Part shown: one piece after another, positions 35,149 through 47,300 of the stretch
How positions within the stretch are numbered: position 1 is the first letter of the stretch
Layout of the letters: each line of letters begins with the position of its first letter
Assembly: GCA_023105745.1 (NCBI GenBank)
Contig: JALGQZ010000001.1
Coordinates: forward strand, 50,343,662 to 50,407,661
Length of the DNA: 64,000 nucleotides
Direction: 5' to 3'
From: Austropuccinia psidii
Lineage: Eukaryota; Basidiomycota; Pucciniomycetes; Pucciniales; Sphaerophragmiaceae
The notes under the pieces: model-generated
Seen by the model: the letters and a program-made list of their open reading frames with translations, nothing else
Told to the model about the DNA's origin: nothing
Database searches by the model: none
Program-made: the position numbers and the translations under genes

Positions 35149-38100
35149 GACTATCCCATTGAAAACATCACAGCTTTCTTTGAGGTCACAGAAGTCCATA
35201 CCCACTTGCCACAGTACAGTGAGGATTGCTGCAACCTGACCAATATCCAAGATGCCAGAATGTGTAAAACAAAACCTGCTAGAGGAAAGGGTTATACTGC
35301 TGGAGCATCCTGTATCACATCAGTTTTGATGAGTGATATTGAATCCAAAGTAAATTTGGATACAGGGGCATTTTGCACTTGTGTGGGCAAAGATTATCTC
35401 CAAATTATACTTCCTGGATGGAAGAACCATCTGTTACCAATAGAAGGTGTAAAATTTAGTAGTGCCAGTAACAATATGTACCCCTTGGGCATATTAGACA
35501 CTAATCTTGTACTCCCACACCCAGCAGGAAGTGTAAGGATGAAAACTGAAATTGTTGTAATGGATAATTGCACATCTCAGCACATCATTCTTGGAAATGA
35601 TTACTTGAATATCTATGGTATTGACATCAATAACCATAAAGACAGATATTTCACAATTGGGGATAACAAAAGACAAAAATTTGCCTTTTGCAATATGCCA
35701 AAAAAAATATCTGTGGTATCTTCTGTCAAAGATACTTATAAAGATTCATTTGTGTCTAATCAACTTGTTGAAGCACAGATTAATCCATCTTTGTCGCCAA
35801 AAATGAGGAATGAACTTATTGACGTGTTATACACATACAATACTGCATTTGCCTCTGATAATGAACCATTAGGTGCTATAAGAGGACATGAGGTTGATAT
35901 TACTCTTAATATTGACAGACCATATGCCCCAGTACTTAGAAGACCAGCTTATCCAGCCAGTCCCAGAGCTAGAGAAGCCTTGGAGAAACATATCCAAGAG
36001 TTGATTCAACTTGGTGTACTGAGGAAAGTAGGCCATAATGAGGAGGTTGAGGTGACAACACCTGTTATCATTGCTTGGCATAATGATAAGTCAAGAATGG
36101 CTGGAGATTTTAGAGCTTTGAATACCTACACAGTTCCAGATAGGTATCCAATCCCTATAATCCAAGAAACCTTGACTCAATTATCCAAAGCCAAGTATAT
36201 AACATCAATGGATGCATTGAAAGGCTTCCATCAGAATGGTTTGACACCCAAAGCTAAGAAATTACTTAGAATCATCACTCACTGTGGTATTTTTGAGTAT
36301 CTTAGGATGTCATTTGGCATTAAAAATGCTCCATCTAATTATCAAAGAATGATGAATACCATCTTCCCCACAGAATTGTCTGAAGGATGGCTTATCATTT
36401 CTATTGATGATATTATCATATGTTCTGACTCATGGCCTTTGCACCTTGAAAGACTTGCAAGAGTACTTCACAAAGTTGCAGAAGTGAATATGAAGATTTC
36501 ACTTAAGAAATGCAACTTTGATTTTGAAGAACTTAAAGCATTAGGACATGTTGTTTCTGGTTTAAGCTTGGGTATTGACAAAAATAAAGTGGGAGCAGTA
36601 CTACTTAAGCCAATAACCCAGAATAAAAAAGAAATGATGTCTTTTCTTGGATTTGCTAGTTACTATAGGCAACATTTAAAAGACTTTGCAATTCTAGCCA
36701 AATCACTCTATAGAATCTGTGATCAACAGACTGTATTTGAGATGATACAGGAAAGAATTAAAGCTTATGAGAAGATAAAGAGAGCCCTTACAGAAGCACC
36801 TTTACTCCTCATTCCTGACTGGAATATTCCTTTTAAGTTGTACATTGATGCATGTGGAGATGGGTTAGGGGCAGCCCTACATCAAGTCCAAATTATTGAT
36901 GACAAACCTACAGAAGGACCAGTTTGTTATATCTCAAGGTAAATCAAACCAACAGAAGCCAGATATGGTGCAAGCCAAATGGAGTGCTTATGTTTGGTAT
37001 GGGCACTTGAGAAATTGCACTATTACCTTGATGGAAGTGTTTTTGAAGTGATAACTGACTGTAATGCAGTAAAATCACTTCTTAACATGAAAGCTCCCAA
37101 CAGACCTATGTTGAGATTGCAAATAGCTATTCAAGAATATAGAGGAAACATGACTATAGTTCATAAAGCAGGAAACATTCACAAGAATGCTGATGGACTT
37201 AGTAGATGGGCTTTAGCCAACACTCCTGATAACCCAGCTTATGTACCTTTGGAAGCTGAACCACAGATTCCAATTGAAGGAATTAACATAACTGATATTG
37301 GTACTGAATTCTTCGAGGAGGTCAGAGAATCTTATAAACAAGACAAGAATTTGCATATCTTGACTTCTTTATTAGATAAAGACTGCAAAGATACATCTTT
37401 AGTTAATGCACTTGATGAAGTTTGGAAAAATTCCTATTCTGAAGGAAGATTTCACTTATTTGATGGAATCATTTACCACAGAACAAAACATTCTTGTGTT
37501 ATGACATTGTGCAGTAGATTACTTATCAATACCATTCTTCATGAATGTCATGATAGTATCTACTCTGGACACCTGTCAGAAGATAGAAGAATTGAAAAAG
37601 TGAAGAACTGTGCATGGTGGCCATCTTGGAGAAAAGAAACCATTGAATATTGCCATACCTGTGATAGATGCCAGAAAGCAAACAGGATTACAGGCAAGAA
37701 ATTTGGATTGATGATCCATATTCAAGAACCAAAATCCCCTTGGGAAGTTGTTCACATGGATTGGGTCACAGCACTTCCTCCAAGTGGTGACAAAAGTTAT
37801 AATTCTTGTTTAGTCATTGTAGACAGATATAGCAAAACTCTCATATTCTTACCATGTCATAAAGATGACACTGCTATGGATACAGCTCTTCTTTTATGGA
37901 GTAGAGTTATTTCTCATACAGGGTTATTTAAGAATATCATAAGTGACAGAGATCCAAAGTTCACATCTTCACTTTGGACCAATCTTCATAGATTGTTTGG
38001 GACTAAGTTATCATTCTCTACAGCATATCACCCTCAAACAGATGGGCTAGCAGAGAGGATGATTCAAACTTTAGAAGACATGATCAGGAGATTTTGTGCT

Positions 38101-38853
38101 TATGGATTAGAATTCAAAGACTCAGATGGCTTTACCCATGACTGGTGCACTCTGATACCTGCATTAGAATTGGCATAAAAGACATCAGTCCATGCTTCCA
38201 CAGGACAAACTCCTGCTATGTTAGAAAAAGGATGGAATCCAAGACTCCCAGCAGACACACTGAGGAAAGAATTGATTGACATTCATCCTACAGCTTCCAG
38301 CTTCAAAATCATGCTTGATAAAGTAAAACACCACGCAAAACAAAGTATGGTTGATGCTTTTGATTATGCAAAACAGAAGTGGGACAAGAGTCATAAAGTA
38401 CCAGACTTCAAAGTAGGGGACTTAGTTTTAGTTTCAACCGTGAATTTTAATAATATCAAAGGCCCAAAGAAACTTAAAGATTTTTATGTAGGACCTTTTG
38501 TTATTGTTGCTTTACATGGAACCAACGCAGTTCAAGTGGAATTGAGTGGTGAATTGGAAAATAAACACCCCACCTTTCCAGTCAGCTTGATAAAGCCTTA
38601 TCAACCAACTGACAAAGCATTGTTTCCTTTAAGAAACCCAACTCCTTTAACTGTACCACCTGTGGAACAGAATGAAGACAAAAAGATAAAGAAAGTCATT
38701 AAAGAAAGGAGACTTAGGGGTAAAAATCAGAGAGAATATCTTGTCAGATATAGAAATCCAGTACATGAAGATGAATGGATGGCAGAATCAGAAATACCTG
38801 ACTCAGATAAACTCTTAAGAAGATTTAGACATGAAAGAAGGCGACAAGCCTGA
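35149..38853 (+). pseudogene. Pol of element C: protease, RT, RNase H, integrase, chromodomain-like end
   Basis: It is in frame with the second part of gag. Protease [11 protein letters not shown] (35359). RT carries [11 protein letters not shown] and the palm motif, but reads SIDD where YxDD is expected (36400-36411), so the catalytic Tyr is lost. TAA at 36940-36942 replaces the Gln of ISRQIKP seen in D, and TAA at 38176-38178 replaces the Tyr of LELAYKTS. Integrase retains [19 protein letters not shown] and [14 protein letters not shown]. The C-terminus (REYLVRYRNPVHEDEWM...[11 protein letters not shown]) resembles a chromodomain. Confidence 0.88.
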
Positions 38854-38995
38854 ATATGTCTACAAATGTGCTTTAAATGACTTGATCTGAGTGATGTAAA
38901 GAGGTTGGACAGTGGACATTAACCCCTTTGGGGCTTTTTATTATTTCTATCATTAATAAAATTGTAGTACAATTTTATTTTTTGGTGGGAAGGAA

Positions 38996-40917
38996 TGTGA
39001 GCCTTGATATATATTTTACATCCCCAAATAGGCCACAATTATCTTAAAAATAAATTTTGAATTATGCATAACTCATAAGTCATGCATAAATCAAAAATTC
39101 ATCATTTTTGATTTCGAAAAAGATGAATAAATTTTTATTGAGTAAGTAAATCCATGGATTTAAGGCCAGATTTGGATTCTACACAAAAATTCGCCTAGGG
39201 TAGCTCCATAGAGTGAATAACCTCAAATTAACTCTTTGAGGTGGTAAAATGGAAAATACTTCAATACCACATCATCAACACCACATAAAAGATCCGTGAA
39301 AAGTTTTGTTTTTCTTAATTTCACGCCAAAATAATGGGAAAGTGAGAAATCCCATGTTACATATACACTAATAATAGTGTTATACATGTTTTGAGCACTT
39401 AATATTATGGTATTCTTACATGCACTTTTGGTACACCCATAGTGGATATCACACTTGAAGCTTAAATTACTATTTTGACGTAAAAAATAGGCAAGGGGAC
39501 AAAAGACATCAAAGAGAGCCAGGGTACCCAACTTCTGAGGCCCCAGAGGCGTGGATAGCTCCAAAGCTTGGTTCCATGGCTGATCTTGACCAAATCGGTA
39601 AACTAAACCTCTTTGGGAACTTGGTTACCAAGTTACAACTACTGAAAACACCAGAAAATAGCAAATAACCTGCTTCTTTGACATGCCAAGGAGGTAAAAA
39701 GCTACTTACACTCCTGTAACCATGTCAATTACTAATGACTTTCCATGGATAAGCCCAAAAAGAGTAATTAAAACCCTTTTTGGACTAGTATCCATTGATT
39801 TACCTCATAGCAACCAGTCAAACACTGATATGTGCAATTCTACGTAGAAATGAGCTAAAAACTTCAAAAAATCATTCAAAATACAAATCTTAATGAATCT
39901 TTCTGAAACTTTCAGGACCAATTGAGAACTGTATTATCTATGGTACAACCAAAAAGAATTACAGTTTTACTAGTAAAATTAAAAGATTTACCTACAGTCC
40001 ATTTTTGACCATTCTACGTGAAACACTGAATCTTCAAAAATTCACAGTAATTAAAACCTGTGATGAAATTGGCAATAACATTGATAACTTTGAAAAATCA
40101 ATGATTATTTTGGAATAAAAGAAGATTTACAGATGTTACTCCTTTTATTCTTAACCATATTGGGGTTGGTAGTCACGTAAAAGCATCAATTAAGTAATTA
40201 TGGTAATCTTATGTGACAACAGATGATGCAATCATTAATCCAAAAAGGTTTATTGTTTTCTCACTCACTGGTTTTTCAGTTTGCTCCATGGCACACCTCT
40301 ATGAGCTGTTGTTGACTTAAAAGAAGCCTCTTCTTGCTGTTTTTTCCAAGAATCATCATCTTATTAATCATTTATATCAATATTACCAACAAGTAAGTAT
40401 TAGTTAAAACTTTTCTTAAGTGTTTTATTCTTTCAGAATCAATCAGAAAGACGTGAAATCATAGAAATCAACTATATATTGTTGTAATACATTTATAAAT
40501 TCATTTTGATCCTCTAAATCCACAATTCTACGTCAAATCTCTCTATCTTATCTTTCAATAAGCTCTTTGGAATATTAGTGAGTGATTTATCTTTAATTTT
40601 CAAGTTTTTCTATAGTAATAGTTTTCTTCAAGTATTAGCTTTATAATTATTCTTGCAAAAGATAATTATATATTAAAATGATTTTATTATTTTAATAAAA
40701 GAAGTTTTTATTATTAAATACTTCTTGTAATTGATTCTTGTAGACAATTACTTGCTCACTGTTAAAATCACTAGTAGTGCTTAACACGTGAAAGAAATAA
40801 TTCTTTAATTATTTAATTGTGGTTATAATAATATTTTATTATTATATTTCATAAGAACAGACATAGTACTGTTGATTTATAGTAATATTATCATCAGTTT
40901 CATAGTCACATCTTACA
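38996..40917 (+). repeat. 3' LTR of element C
   Basis: 1922 bp, preceded by the purine tract GGTGGGAAGGAA (38984-38995). The 140 bp between the pol stop and this tract show no gene. Confidence 0.95.
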
Positions 40918-41864
40918 TCTTGTCACCAATGGGATTCAAACGCCAAAGTAAGTTTTCTTTCTCCTCCTTATCTCATTTATCTTCACGCAATAATACTGAA
41001 TTTTTTCCATTACTCATAGAACAAAACCCCCAAATCCCCCCCGACAAGACTCTCCCGTTCCTAGTTTGCCTCGCAAGCAAACCCCGCGGCAACCCACTCC
41101 AGGACCGAGTGGCACCCGATGGTCTGAGGAATTATTCAGTGGTAAGCAGCCAAAGTTTCATATAATTTTCACTTTCACTTTTCAGTCGAGTGAACTGACT
41201 CTTACTCCTATTTTAGAACCCTCCCGAACCAAAGAGCCACCTATTCCTGGCCCGAGTCCATTGTCCCAACCACCTGAGGACGATACGACTTGTGTGCTAG
41301 AACCTGAGGTGGCTCCTATGCAATCCACGGAGGAACCTTATGGTAAGTCACCCCTTCTTTCTCTTTGATCCATATCCACTTTTCCTCGATTTTCTTCGAC
41401 CGTCTCCAGCTCAACCCGCCACTCCTTGCTCTATAATCATCATTGACGATATGCCCGTCAAAACCCCCCATCCCCCTTCTTCTTCACCAACTCCGCCATC
41501 TTCCCCTACTGTTCCCCCTCCCTCCACTCCTTCCCCGGAGCTCCCTCCCATTGCCCCCAAGAACCCAACCTCCTCCTCCCCCTCGGTGCCAAGCTCCTCT
41601 CATTCCCACGATGACGCTTGCCAGGAATTCACCGACCTGCGACCGACCCTAATGATTCCTTGAACCATCGTCCACGAATTGATTAACCGAATCTTGTTGG
41701 AGCATCGTCGGTTGCTCCACATGATTCCTTTTGTGGATGCAACTCATTGAAATGAGATGCACCAGGAATTCCGGGAGGAACTAAACTCCCTCCTTGGCGA
41801 GGCAATGGAGGCTTATCCAAAGCAGGACATCACCGGCATAGTCTCAAGGTTGTTAGAAAAATAA

Positions 41865-42290
41865 AATTTAAAAAAAAAAAGTCTTCTTTCCACTTTTTAT
41901 GTCTTGTAATACTTTCTTTTAAATTAATTCTTTGTCTTAAATGATTGTTATGTTCAATTTCTATTACGTTCTTTGTTCACGTAAAAATTATTTATTTCCT
42001 CCTTAGAGAAAAACCCTGATTGCGTGAGAATTATTTTTGTAAGTGCCCCACCAAAAGTTTGAGTGAGTATTTGTTTGCGTGAACCTCTTTTTCCCAAAAT
42101 GCGCCAATAGTTTCCGTTACTGTCTCCTATATTTTCTTCTTCCATGGTTTAGAGCCATATCCATTCTTAACTGTAAAAAAGCAGGAGGTTCCCGCATGTG
42201 AGCAATCCAGTCCAGATTCGTGAAACATGGCCTTTCCTATGGTCACACGCTATTAATCTTACTCATGTATTGAATTGTTTAAATTGTCTG
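41865..42290. other. Convergent spacer after the zinc-cluster gene
   Basis: About 430 bp, AT-rich at first (a run of A at 41866-41880). No open frame or repeat supported. It should hold the 3' end of the zinc-cluster transcript. Confidence 0.5.
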
Positions 42291-42722
42291 GAACCATCAC
42301 ATGCGTAGGAATTGGCGTGTGACTTGTCGGGAGCCTGCACAAGCATAAGGATTGGCATGTGACTTGTCGGGAGCCTGCACAGGCATAAGGATTGGCGTGT
42401 GAACTTCTGGGAGCCTGCACAGGTGTAAGAATTGGCATGTGAATTCTCGGGATCCTGCACAGGCCAAGAAATTTTCAGCATTGTGGGGAACCTTCACAAG
42501 CGTAAGGATTGGCGCATGAATCGTTGGAAGCCTGTACAGGCGTAAGGATTTTTTAGCATTTTTGGGAACCTTCACAAGCGTAAGGATTGGCGTGTAAATC
42601 TTTGGGAGCCTGCACAGGCATAAGGATTGGCGTGTGAAGCGTCGGCGCCCCGCATAGGCATAAGGAACTTTTAGCATTGTTGGAACCTGCACAAGCATAA
42701 GGATTCGCGTGTGAAGCATTAG
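42291..42722 (+). repeat. Minisatellite 1, 40-bp units
   Basis: About ten copies of a 40-bp unit (for example GACTTGTCGGGAGCCTGCAC at 42321 and 42361), each with CACAAGCATAAGGATT-like sequence. The unit shares a core (GCATAAGGAT, TCGGGAG) with minisatellite 2 at 58637. Since 40 is not a multiple of three, the open frames through it are by-products. Confidence 0.85.
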
Positions 42723-42753
42723 ACTCCTGGACAATAGCAACAAACCAGGACAG

Positions 42754-42779
42754 ATGTACGATGGCATGCCACCGTACAT
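42754..42779. repeat. Palindrome beside minisatellite 1
   Basis: ATGTACG and CGTACAT enclose TGGCATGCCA; 24 of 26 bases are symmetrical (one A/C mismatch pair). A related TGTACG...CGTACA hairpin stands beside minisatellite 2. Confidence 0.65.
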
Positions 42780-42901
42780 AATCCACTTCATCCCTTTTTC
42801 ATGTGAGACACCCCATCTCCCGCACTCGAAACCATCCAATCCTGGTGTATATTGTCCTCTTCCTTACCCCACCATTACTCACCCAACACATGCAAATCTC
42901 C

Positions 42902-44246
42902 TCATTCTTTGTTGCGGCATGAGATTGTATTACCATTCCTGATTTGATAGCTCGCTCTCTCGCCAATCTCATAATAGCCATGGCTTTTTTGCCGCATTGT
43001 TTTTGCTAACCTGCTTGAGCATTGTGCAGACATACCCACTAGTGTTGTGCTTTCGTTGTCCTGTGCTGGATCAGTATAATGAACAAATGTACTACTGGCC
43101 CACACTACCTGAATGAGCCCATGACATGCAGATAGATCAATCCAAAAATGCTCATTTGGGAAAATCAATTTTTCACCTGTACACCGCTTTGACGCATCTC
43201 TTTGAATTTGGCCGGTCCGCTTATCAGCTTGAAACCACCATCCCGAAGCATACAGCGATGCATCCTTATCAACATGAGGTGCATTTTTGAATCCATTCAT
43301 GGTGAAAGTGAGTGCGGAAGCGAACTCGAATGCACCCTGATTTGCCGGAATATCGCCTTCATAGTTGACTTGATCAAAAGACGGAACCCCCAATGAATTG
43401 TAGCAATTTTGAATCCTCTCAAATAAATTATCCCCAACATATCGTAAGGATTGACCTAGAATGCAACCCACCGAGCTAAGATTGGGACCTTGGTTCTGCC
43501 ATTCATCTTTTGCGTTTTCAATTTTCCCGACGCTTCCATACAGACCAAATTGTTCATTCTTGGTGCTGCATTTGCGCCACCCAATCGCGAACATAAATCC
43601 CTCCAATAATGCTCCATTGGTTGCAATCGGGTCGGTGAATCTCTTTTCGTGAAATAGGAATTGTTATAATTCATCCCATTGATTGACCTCGACTTCACTC
43701 ATTGTTGTGAATGGTCGGAATTCAACAAGGGCAATGAGTAATCCGGTTGAAGAGAAAATTTCCACACGCCCAAAGTGAATGCGTTTGATCTGATTGACAT
43801 CCACAACCCTCCGAATTCCACTTGGGGTGATATTTGCTGATACTGGCATTGATATTTGTGCTGTTGGGCGAGAGGAGGAAAACAACCTATTCATTCGGGT
43901 CGTTTTGCACTCATTTGTCTTTTGGGATCTGCTACTATTTCCGAGTGGTTGAGGGATCACTATGTGTTGAAGCACACAAGATATCAGATACTGCCAAGGA
44001 GCTTTCTTTGGCACACATCCTTTGACTTCCCTGTTGGAGCCCACATGACATTGGCACAATCTGAACCAACTAAAGCCAATGTTCTTCCGTGGGGCCCAAT
44101 GAGGGTGCCACATAAGTGTGGAAGCATATATATATATCTATTTATATACACTGAGATTAAGCAAGCAACTCACACTTTCCTTCCTCAGCCCGACGCTTTC
44201 TCGCGAGTTCCCTTTTATGCTCTTTTCCTTTTTCCGTGAATGGCAT
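42902..44246 (-). pseudogene. TET-like 2OG-Fe(II) dioxygenase
   Basis: The start at 44246 opens MPFTEKGKEHKRELARKRR, a basic N-terminus, followed by an intron (donor GTGAGT near 44172). The catalytic part has NAPHVDKDAS, giving the iron-binding H-x-D (His111/Asp113 of the 234-codon last frame), and STFVHYTDP with a likely distal His (176), then Arg199 as a possible 2-oxoglutarate contact. From memory this matches proteins annotated in rusts as Tet-like 2OG-Fe(II) oxygenases, which would oxidise methylated bases in DNA. A TAA at 43666-43664 splits the frame (WDEL-stop-QFLF); CAA to TAA is possible. It lies 84 bp downstream of orfB on the same strand. The substrate is not shown by sequence. Confidence 0.65.
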
Positions 44247-44330
44247 GCTTTCAGCAGAAAATTAAATGAAACCAAATGATTACTGATTTATTAATATCAC
44301 CTAAATTGAATTGCGGTTGATGAATCTTTT

Positions 44331-47300
44331 TTAATTGCGGCTAAAAAGAAAGATCACACCTGACCTTTGCAAATTTGCAATCTCAAATACCTGAACGCAA
44401 TCATCAAATGGATAACTGTATCCATTAGATCCTCCAGGTTCTTGTGCGGCTTTGTGGATATCTCATTGTCAGCCCCGCCACCTTCAATGCTGAGTTGGGT
44501 TGCACATTGCTTCGATTTACTCCAGCAGGAGGCAAGGTATTCAACTGCCCCCCGTTCCAGTCCAAGAGGATCGGTCGAATTTGATGTTGGTGCAACATAT
44601 GGTTTGGGTCCAATCACATTGTATGAGACTAAACTAATGGATTCAAACATAACATTTGCCCAAAACTTTTTAACTGGATTGGTGGTTTAAGATGTGACTA
44701 TGAAACTGGTGATAATATTACTATTAATCAACAGTACTAAGTCTGTTCTTATGAAATATAATAATAAAATATTATTATAGCCACAATTAAATAATTCAAA
44801 AATTATGTCTTTCACGTGTTAAGCACTACTAGTGATTTTAACAGTGAGCAAGTAATTGTCTACAAGAATCAATTACAAGAAGAATTTAATAATAAAAACT
44901 TCTTTATTAAAATAATAAAATTATTTTAATATATAATGATCTTTTGCAAGAATAATTATAAAGATAATTCTTGAAGAAAACTATTACTAGAGAAAAACTT
45001 TAAGAATTAAGAATAAATGACTCACTAATACTCCAAAGAACTTATTGATAGGTAAGAGTAGAGAAATTTGACGTAGAATTGTGGATTTTAAGGGATCAAA
45101 AGGATTTATAACAGTATTACAACAAAATATTGTTGGATTCTATGATTTCACGTCTTTCTGGATGATTTTGAATGATTTAAAACACTTAAGAATAGCTTTA
45201 ACTAATAATTACTTGTTGGTAATAATGATTTAATAAATTGATAAGATGATTATTGGAAAAACAGCAAGAAGAGGCTTCTTTTAAGTCAACAACAGCTCAC
45301 AGAGGCGTACCATGGAGTAAACTGAAAAACCAGTGAGTGAGAAAACAATAAACCCTTTTGGATTAATGATTGCATCATCTGTTGTCACATAAGATTATCA
45401 TAATTACTTAATTGATGCTTTTACGTGACTACCAACCCCAATATGGTTAAGAATAAAAGGAGTAAAATCTGTAAATCTTCTTTTATTCCAAAATAATCAT
45501 TGATTTCTCAAAGTTATCAATGTTATTGCCAATTTCATCACAGGTTGTAATTACTGTGAATTTTTGAAGATTCAGTGTTTCACGTAGAATGGTCAAAAAT
45601 GGACTGTAAGTAAAACTTTTAATTTTACTAGTAAAACCATAATTCTTTTTGGTTGTACCATAGATAATACATTTCTTCATTGGTCCTGAAAGTTTCAGAA
45701 AGATTCATTAAGAATTGTATTTTTAAGGAATTTTTGAAGTTTTTACCTCATTTCTACGTAGAATTGCAAATAGCAGTATTTTGCTGGTTGCTATGAGGTA
45801 AATCAATGAATATGGATCCCAAAAGGGTTTAATTACTCTTTTAGGGTCTAGTCATGGAAAGTCATCAAGAATTGACGTGGTTACAGGAGTCTAAGTAGCT
45901 CATTACCTCCTTGGCACGTCAAAATAGCAGGTTATTTGCTATTTTTCTTATGATTACAGTAGGTGTAACTTGGTAACCAAGTTCCCAAAGAGTTTTAGTT
46001 TACCAATTGGGCCAAGATGAGCCATGGATCCATGCTCTGGAGCTATCCACGCCTCTGAGGCCTCAGAAGTTGGGTACCCTGGCTCTCTTTGATGTCTTTT
46101 GTCCCCCTTGCCTAATTTTTACGTCAAAATAGTAATTTAAGCTTAAAGTGAGATATCCACTCTGGGTGTACCAAAAGTCCATGTAAGAATACCATGATAT
46201 TAAGTGCTCAAAACATGCATAACACTATTCTTAGTGTATATGTAACATGGGATTTCTCACTTTCCCATTATTTTGGCTAAAAATCAAGAAAAACAAAAAT
46301 TTTCACGGATCTTTTATGTGGTATTAATGATGTGGTATTGAAGTATTTTCCATTTTACCACCTCAAATACTTAAATTGAGCTTATTCACTCTATGGAGCT
46401 ACCCCAGGTGAATTTTTGTGTAGAATCCAAATCTGGTCTTAAATCCATGGATTTACTTACTCAATAAAAAGTTATTTATCTTTTCTGAAATTGAAAATGA
46501 TGAATTTTGGATATATGCATGACTTATGAGTTTTGCATAATTCAAAATTTCTTTTTAAGATAATTGTGGCCTATTTGGGTATGTAAAATATACCTCAAGG
46601 CTCACAGGCGGGGTAAAGAAGGCTCTGTACCATTTTGAAGAAGGAGTATTCAGATTTTGGGAGATTCTCTGGAGGTTTAGCTGATTCCTTCATCAATTTG
46701 AGATTCCAAATGTTGTGATCAAAAAAGGCTTCTGTTTCGGTTGGATTAAAAAAATCTAACCCTGTATATTGCAATTTATATCACCAGTCAACAGCCAATT
46801 ATCATGTATCATGCACAAAGATAAAACTCACCTGCCATCTCAAGGTCCTCCAGCCAGGCCGACATTTTAGGCTCTTGGTTACTGATCACCTCAATACCAA
46901 CGGGCAGGAATGTATGAGCATCTTTTGTTGGTAAATTGTCCCATCAATTTTTGTAAATACTATTGATATTATCAAGCCCCCTTTTCCATGATTGTTGAGT
47001 AATATTGGAATGATAATTCAAAATGCCTGCAAACTCTTCCATGCGGGATAAAAATATTCCTTGAAAATTAGCAGACAATGACACTTCGGGCTCAGGGTCA
47101 GGAACTATATCAGTCATATCTCGTCCCATTGTATCATGTTTAATTGTTTCCCTTTCTTGAAAGGCTTGAATATTCCGAGGAGAGGCGGGAGGGGTTGCAT
47201 CATGCATTGTTTCATTGGGTATCGGGGGGCTTTCAGTATGTGAAGCTTCATCATGGATTTTTTCATTGAGTCTTGGGGGGGTTCAGTATGCGGAGGTTGA

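Larger units (their letters stand above)
30538..40917 (+). mobile_element. Ty3/Gypsy element C, nested in the zinc-cluster gene
   Basis: 10,380 bp with LTRs 30538-32448 and 38996-40917 and an exact duplication TCTTG (30533-30537, 40918-40922). The LTR ends are TGTGAGCC...TTACA. LTRs differ by roughly 3-4% (eye estimate) and by a 14-bp insertion near 39265, so it looks older than B and D. Gag-pol is one long frame with several stops. The same superfamily includes D and the two solo LTRs. Confidence 0.95.
20152..41864 (+). pseudogene. Zn2Cys6-like, proline-rich protein, split by retrotransposons B and C
   Basis: Coding pieces are 20152-20466, 30436-30537, 40923-40947, 41020-41141, 41217-41342 and 41410-41864. 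After excision of B and C with one target duplication each, the first three are in one frame (315, 102 and 25 nt). The N-terminus has cysteines spaced CX2CX6C...CX2CX6C (CTLCTKRGIPC, then CDACRQAHKKC), the count of a fungal binuclear zinc cluster, followed by an Arg/Pro-rich basic tail. Next come GWQWREDIQAWADRHH, a Pro/Ser-rich middle, and a C-terminal helical part ending VSRLLEK. Stops TGA at 41661 and 41748 fit CGA to TGA; exon 2 shows a one-base frame problem. A DNA-binding role is inferred from the cluster. An intron acceptor sits directly before the first ATG, so an upstream exon may exist. Confidence 0.8.

Noticed and set aside
42263..42839. A 180-codon minus-strand frame rich in CLCRLP-like repeats
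   Set aside because: It reads through the 40-bp minisatellite; the repeat is not in triplet register and the frame has no start context or homologue.
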